Made by a program: the position numbers and the translations under genes. DNA of 64,000 nt, from the NCBI GenBank assembly GCA_945870025.1, contig CAMBQN010000007.1, positions 1 to 64,000 of the forward strand, read 5' to 3'. The stretch is from Akkermansia muciniphila (lineage in GTDB: Bacteria; Verrucomicrobiota; Kiritimatiellia; RFP12; JAAYNR01). Shown piece after piece: positions 58,903 to 64,000 of the stretch. The notes beneath the pieces were generated by a model that had not been told where the DNA came from, ran no database searches, and saw nothing but the letters and a program-made list of their open reading frames with translations. Every line of letters begins with the position of its first letter. Positions within the stretch are counted from its first letter, which is position 1.

Positions 58903-61900
58903 CTATCGAGCCGACCCCGCTTCCGCCTCCATCACTTTGCGGCGCAATTGCTGCGCCTGCTCAACACATTCACGGTCCGCCCGTGGAAATTCACGCAACA
59001 GCTGATCCAGAAAGCCTCGTGCGGCGGCCCATTCCTTTTTCTCGATGGCGCAGCGACCGGCCTCCAGCAATGCAGGCTCCGAAGGAAACATTTCCACACT
59101 CTTGCGCAGCAGGGCGAAGCCCCCGGACAGGTCGGGCGGCTTGGCGCCGAGTTTCCGCATCCCAAGCCGGTAGTACGCCTCGGCTTTGACGTCCGGATAC
59201 GTATCGGCCTGCGTCAGCTCACGGAGCGTCCTCTCGCCCGCTTCCACCTGTCCTTGGCCGATCTGCGCCAGTGCTTTGCACAGGTCCATGAAGGAACGCC
59301 GCAGGCCATCGGGATACTTCGCCACATACATCGTGTAGTATCGCGCGACGGGTTCCCAATCCGAGAGCTTGACGAACGACCGGACGAGCTCCACGTAGGC
59401 ATCTTCGCAGCCCTTATAATCCGCGTGATCCTTAATCAGCCGGTCCAGCACTACTTGACCGTCCTTAACCTGACCGAGATTCATCCGGCAGCGGCCCAGC
59501 GTAAACAAAGCATCGGCGCGGTTGGAGCTTTCGCGCAGGGAGGCGTCGGTCAGGAACGGCAGCAGCGTGGTTGCGCACAGTTCCCATTGCTCTTTCTGCT
59601 TGTAGAGGTAGCCCAGGCCGAAACGGATCTGCGCCACATCCCAGCCCTCCGGAGCCGTCATGCGAATACCATTCCAACTGCTTTTCTTACGCAGACGAGC
59701 CTCAGGAGGAACAACGGTACCCAGCTTCACGCTGGCGGCGGATGGCTGGATGTACTCGTCAAGGAGCGCGGCGTAGGCGTCGGCTGCATCGTTGTACAAT
59801 TCGGCCTGCGTACCGTAGTGCCCCACCATTTGCAGGGCGGCCGCTCTGAACTTCGAGTCGCGCAGGCCATCCAGATATCCGCGAAAAGCGTCCACCATGG
59901 CCACTGCGTCGTTCGCCAAGACGTATTCGCGGCCCACGGCAAATGCGGCCATGAAGAAGAACTCGTCCCGGGCGAACTTTCCGTTTATTCCGGCCTGGGA
60001 CGGGACATCAGCCGCGGGGTACAGTTTCAAGTACTGCTGATACATCTCTGCCGCGCGCCGGTGGTTACCCGCGTCAGCCGACAGTTGCGCAGCCTTTAAC
60101 ACCGCCACGCGGACAAAGGGCACGGCGTTAGGGTTGTGCACCCAGGGGTAGAAACCGCTTTGAAAAGCCTTGGATCCGAAATCGAGCGATGTGTTGACCA
60201 TCTGCGTCCACAAGTCGCGTCCGAGTTCCTCCTTCTTCGGCGGCGGCAGATCGGCAAGCTTCACACCCGTGATCAGCGACAGATACGTCGCCTCTGCCAC
60301 GCGCGGGTTATTGAAATTCTGGTTGGCCATCACCCATCGGTACGCCTTGAGCATGTTGACCGTGTGCCCTTGGCTGCGCCAGCATTGCGCCTCGCGCAGG
60401 CCCGCCTCGTAAACTTGATCCAGAACGGGACCCCCCTTGACCTTCTTCTCCCATCCGGCCACCACCACGCCATCGACCGTCTGGGTCGGGCCGTATATCC
60501 GCACAAAGTCCTTGTACGTTTTGGCCGCCTCGGACAGGCGCCCCTTCAGGAAAAACATTTCAGCGAGATTGAAACGCGCGTCCCGACTCTCCTCGCTTTG
60601 AGGCGGATTCTTGTCGATGATCTGCTGCATCAGATCGATGACCTCAGTCTCCATGTCCTTGCTCGTTGCGGTGGCCTTTAGGCCCGACATGTAGTCGGCA
60701 GGCTTGCGGCGTTGGGCCTTTGGATCCTGAGAGGTCAGCAAAAACAGTTTCTTGTAGGTATCGAACGACTTGCGGTCATCGCCCACGCGACCGGCGAGCA
60801 GGGCCAAAGCCTCCAGCGCTTCCACGCGGAACGGCGACACAGGCGCCGCCTCCAGCGCCTCTTCCAGCAACTGGATGCCGATTTTCATTTTGCCGACCCT
60901 ATCCGGCTCCGTTTCCTGCATATAGGCATACAGGCTGCCCATGCGAATCCGGATATAGGCACCTAGATCCTGCTGCGCGAGGACGTCTGCGGGGTACCGG
61001 GTGAGCAAGGACGAATACTCGTCCAGGAAGGGTTTGATCTGTGTCCATGCTATGGTCACGAAAGCCGTGCCTTCGCTCTTGGCCGCCGCTTGTCTCTCTT
61101 TCTGAAATTTAAACAGCTTCTGATCCATCAGATTGATTTCAAACTGCAGTGCCATCAGCGTGCGGGGATTTTCGGCGATGCGCTGGCGGATAAAGGCGAT
61201 TTCCTCTTCAGAATCAAACACAACGGCGCCGTCGTTGTTCATCTTGGACTGACATTTCATGAGGCGGCTGATGAGATTAATCTTGGATCCGATTTTCCGC
61301 AACTGGGCGTAGAGATCGTAGGCGCTGCTCCATTTCTCCTGCTGCATCAGGTACTCGGCCGAAAAAAACAGACTCTGTTCCAGAATCTCCTGCTGGCGCT
61401 GGGTGAGTCCATCGCGCGCCTTGGCGGCGGCCTGTTCATACAGGGCGAAGGCCCGATCCGGCTTGTTCAGCGTCTTACGGCAGATTTGGGCCGCCTCGAA
61501 CAGCGCCTCGCAGGTCACCACGGTGTCATGAGTCGCCTGCGGCATCTTGGAAAGAGCCTCCAAGCGCTCCACCGCTGCGTCATACTTTTCGGAATCGCGG
61601 AAACAAAGGGCAATAATAAATGCCGCATCGAGCGCCTCTGGCGCGGTCTTGAAATCGCGGAGGACCTGCTGACAGAGATCGCCCGCGCTCTTATAGTTCT
61701 TCTGGCCGAAGTAGGCGCGCGCCAAACGGATGAATAATTCCGGCACGCGCGGGTGTTCGGGGAACTGCATGGCGAACTCCTCGATGGAGTTCTTGGCCAG
61801 GTCGTACTTCTCGGCCTTTAGCCAGACGACGGGTAGCTTGTAGGCCGCTTCCTTGGCATACGCTGAGCCCGGCTTGTTGCGCTGGATGATGAACAGCATG

Positions 61901-62385
61901 GCCGCCTCATCGTACCGGCCATTGATCGTCAGGTAACTGGCTCGCAGGTTCTGGGCTTCGTCTTCGTACAGGCCGGTTCCCCCCTCCTTTAAAAACTTCT
62001 CCAGCGTGGCGGCGGCCTCCACATGCTTGGAATCAGCAGCCTGCCGCTTGGCCAAGCGCATGAAGCAGTCTGGGCGGTGCTTGCCCGTCGTTTTTTCTGC
62101 AGGGATGGCAAGCACTTGCTCGAACGCCACCGTGGCCCGATCAGACAGTCCGAGTCCGTCTAGATTGATCCCCATGCGATACAGAACCGCAGATCGCTGA
62201 ATGTGATCAGGGTTCTCCTTCAGAAACTGGTCATAGAGGTCAACCGCCTGCTGAAGGGCGCCGCCCTTCTCTGCCCGCTCGGCAGCGGCAACGGTTTCCT
62301 CGGGCGAAAGCGCGCGGGATGCCATGGGCAGCGCGGTGATCAGCAGGATCAGCGCACCTCGTCGAATGGTAGCGTAAACAGTCAT
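58903..62385 (-). CDS. Large tetratricopeptide-repeat protein, secreted/periplasmic
   Basis: Signal peptide, many TPR-like helices. Confidence 0.8.
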   Translation of the reverse strand: MTVYATIRRGALILLITALPMASRALSPEETVAAAERAEKGGALQQAVDLYDQFLKENPDHIQRSAVLYRMGINLDGLGLSDRATVAFEQVLAIPAEKTTGKHRPDCFMRLAKRQAADSKHVEAAATLEKFLKEGGTGLYEDEAQNLRASYLTINGRYDEAAMLFIIQRNKPGSAYAKEAAYKLPVVWLKAEKYDLAKNSIEEFAMQFPEHPRVPELFIRLARAYFGQKNYKSAGDLCQQVLRDFKTAPEALDAAFIIALCFRDSEKYDAAVERLEALSKMPQATHDTVVTCEALFEAAQICRKTLNKPDRAFALYEQAAAKARDGLTQRQQEILEQSLFFSAEYLMQQEKWSSAYDLYAQLRKIGSKINLISRLMKCQSKMNNDGAVVFDSEEEIAFIRQRIAENPRTLMALQFEINLMDQKLFKFQKERQAAAKSEGTAFVTIAWTQIKPFLDEYSSLLTRYPADVLAQQDLGAYIRIRMGSLYAYMQETEPDRVGKMKIGIQLLEEALEAAPVSPFRVEALEALALLAGRVGDDRKSFDTYKKLFLLTSQDPKAQRRKPADYMSGLKATATSKDMETEVIDLMQQIIDKNPPQSEESRDARFNLAEMFFLKGRLSEAAKTYKDFVRIYGPTQTVDGVVVAGWEKKVKGGPVLDQVYEAGLREAQCWRSQGHTVNMLKAYRWVMANQNFNNPRVAEATYLSLITGVKLADLPPPKKEELGRDLWTQMVNTSLDFGSKAFQSGFYPWVHNPNAVPFVRVAVLKAAQLSADAGNHRRAAEMYQQYLKLYPAADVPSQAGINGKFARDEFFFMAAFAVGREYVLANDAVAMVDAFRGYLDGLRDSKFRAAALQMVGHYGTQAELYNDAADAYAALLDEYIQPSAASVKLGTVVPPEARLRKKSSWNGIRMTAPEGWDVAQIRFGLGYLYKQKEQWELCATTLLPFLTDASLRESSNRADALFTLGRCRMNLGQVKDGQVVLDRLIKDHADYKGCEDAYVELVRSFVKLSDWEPVARYYTMYVAKYPDGLRRSFMDLCKALAQIGQGQVEAGERTLRELTQADTYPDVKAEAYYRLGMRKLGAKPPDLSGGFALLRKSVEMFPSEPALLEAGRCAIEKKEWAAARGFLDQLLREFPRADRECVEQAQQLRRKVMEAEAGSAR

Positions 62386-63977
62386 GGACCTCTGACTCCT
62401 CCCCCATTGGCTTTCTCTTGGTAAAGCGGATCCTGTCTGGCCAGAGCGGCGTAGGCCGAAGCGGGATACCGAGTGACCAGTTCATTCAAACGCCGGAACG
62501 CGGCATCGGAATCGCCGGCGGCCTTCAGACAGCCAGCCAGCATATAGGTGGCCTTCACGGTGGGTTCCACGGACTTGGTGGTAAAGAGCAGTTGTTCCAG
62601 GCACTCGCGCGCCTTGGGAAGCGCATTCGCCGCAAGATGGATCTTGGCCGACTCGTAGAGCGCTTCAGCCGCCAGGAATGAGTCCGGCGACTCGCTGGCG
62701 AGGTCGAATTTCTCCAGCGCAGACACGGTATTGCTTTCGACCAAATCCGCCCGGCCCTGGCTGTAGTAGATCCAGGTGGCCCGAGCCAGATCGTTGAGGT
62801 TCATCTCGGCGCGCTCCGCCGCCGTGGACTTCTCATACCCAGCCAGAAAAGCGGCCTCGTCCGGAGGAAGCGGCTTGCGGAGGCGCGGCGGCTTGCTCAG
62901 CGCGAACTCGATCCAGTACGCCGACATGACATAAATGGACCGTCGATTCGGTGCGGTTTCGCTCTGGAGATTGTCCCGAAAGAGGGCCAGGGCATCCCGT
63001 TCGCGGTGGTCCATCTGCAGGTACGTCTGCGCCAGTGCTTCCCGGATTTTGACCTTTTCTTCGGGATCCTGCGTGCCGGCCATAGCACTCGTCAAGCTCG
63101 TTTCGGCGTTCAAATAGTTGCACAGATCGAAGTGCACACGGCCCATCTCGTAGTCCAGTCGGAACGGTTCCACCTGGTCCCCCGCTCGGGTCTTGATCTC
63201 CTGCAGCGTTTCCAGCACGGCGCCGTAATCCCGCAATCCCTTTTGAATGTCCAGCTTGAGTTTGAGCGCGTCGAGCAAGCGCGCGGACTTCGGGAAGCGG
63301 GTCAAAAGCGTTTGGACGTTTTCGACAGCTTCACGCATCAGATTGTCTTCCTTATAAACCAGCGCCATCCGATAATAAGCCTTTTCGGCCACGGCCTTGT
63401 CTCCGTTATCGGTGCGCAGATCCAGAGCCTGATTCACCATCACCTGGTGAATCAGATCAATGCACGGCACGCCGGAGAAGGAATCCTGGTTAATCGGCGA
63501 GGTCCCTTGGACACTGGGGTCCAGTCCGAGCTCGATGTTGGCGTTGAATCGGATGAAACGCAAGAAATCGCCTTCCAGTGTGGCGTCCGTGAATTTGCCG
63601 CTGGCCTTGCGGGACAGGGTGAAGAGGGTGTCGTAACTCAGGCGCGACTTCACCTCGTCCAGCGTGGGAATCGGGGGATTGCCTTCCGGCTTGAAGAGGA
63701 CCACCTTTTCCTCGGAGGCCATCGCGTAGTATTTGACCGCTTCGCGATACTTACGATCGATTTCAAACAAGCGCCCCAGCCAGAAACAGGCGTCGTAGTA
63801 ATGGGCGAATGAGGGGTTGTCGTACGTTTTGAGATACTCGCGCAGCAGGAGCCTCATCTTCTCGTAGTCCTTGAGAATATACAAGTTGACGGCAATATTG
63901 AACATGGCGTCTTCGGCGTACACCGAGTCGGCGCCGAGCTTGCGCAGTTCGTCAAAGCAATCGATCGACTCCATCAA
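62382..63977 (-). CDS. TPR-repeat protein (likely continues beyond window end)
   Basis: TPR-like repeats; first methionine at 63977 sits close to the window edge so the true start is probably outside. Confidence 0.7.
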   Translation of the reverse strand: MMESIDCFDELRKLGADSVYAEDAMFNIAVNLYILKDYEKMRLLLREYLKTYDNPSFAHYYDACFWLGRLFEIDRKYREAVKYYAMASEEKVVLFKPEGNPPIPTLDEVKSRLSYDTLFTLSRKASGKFTDATLEGDFLRFIRFNANIELGLDPSVQGTSPINQDSFSGVPCIDLIHQVMVNQALDLRTDNGDKAVAEKAYYRMALVYKEDNLMREAVENVQTLLTRFPKSARLLDALKLKLDIQKGLRDYGAVLETLQEIKTRAGDQVEPFRLDYEMGRVHFDLCNYLNAETSLTSAMAGTQDPEEKVKIREALAQTYLQMDHRERDALALFRDNLQSETAPNRRSIYVMSAYWIEFALSKPPRLRKPLPPDEAAFLAGYEKSTAAERAEMNLNDLARATWIYYSQGRADLVESNTVSALEKFDLASESPDSFLAAEALYESAKIHLAANALPKARECLEQLLFTTKSVEPTVKATYMLAGCLKAAGDSDAAFRRLNELVTRYPASAYAALARQDPLYQEKANGGGVRGP

Positions 63978-64000
63978 CAGTTCACGACTGTAGTCCCGCG

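Noticed and set aside
1-64000. tRNA/rRNA genes and prophage
   Set aside because: I saw no cloverleaf-like tRNA sequence, rRNA core motif or phage structural/integrase genes; a tRNAscan/Infernal run would be needed to exclude them fully.

Overview
This 64 kb window has high GC and is densely coding. It looks like a chromosome segment from a PVC-superphylum bacterium (inference; Kiritimatiellota/Verrucomicrobiota/Lentisphaerota-like). The evidence is a Chlamydia-like V-ATPase operon order, a 51-aa Chlamydiae/Verrucomicrobia-type small basic protein, glycine-rich secreted proteins and sulfatase-modifying-factor/CAZyme genes. Housekeeping genes include 6-phosphofructokinase, Era, V-ATPase E-DUF2764-A-B-D-I-K, RpoD, a DEAD-box helicase and an rRNA-methyltransferase-like protein. 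Accessory blocks are a CAZyme cluster (about 8.5-19 kb), two giant Gly-rich proteins (20.6-31 kb), a sugar kinase/isomerase/aldolase operon (42-46 kb), and an ExbB/ExbD/TPR cluster (55-64 kb). I saw no rRNA, tRNA, CRISPR or reverse-transcriptase gene. The most striking signal is a set of intergenic elements built from degenerate 6-13-mer tandem repeats. In most, the arrays sit in opposite orientations as two arms of a hairpin, often asymmetric in length. At least five unit families recur within the window. Several arrays or related repeats supply the stop codon and last residues of the adjacent gene. One pair of arms brackets a four-helix-bundle (S23/23S-rRNA-IVP family) gene inserted between V-ATPase subunits B and D, which resembles a mobile cassette. 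A solo ORF-less version of the same octamer hairpin ends the operon. Other notable items are MITE-like elements with perfect or near-perfect TIRs, a perfect 48-bp palindrome, a dispersed ~135-bp repeat that encodes the C-terminus of a regulator, an internally deleted AbiEii gene, a membrane-tethered RRM protein and a sigma factor with a histone-like/His-rich N-terminus.
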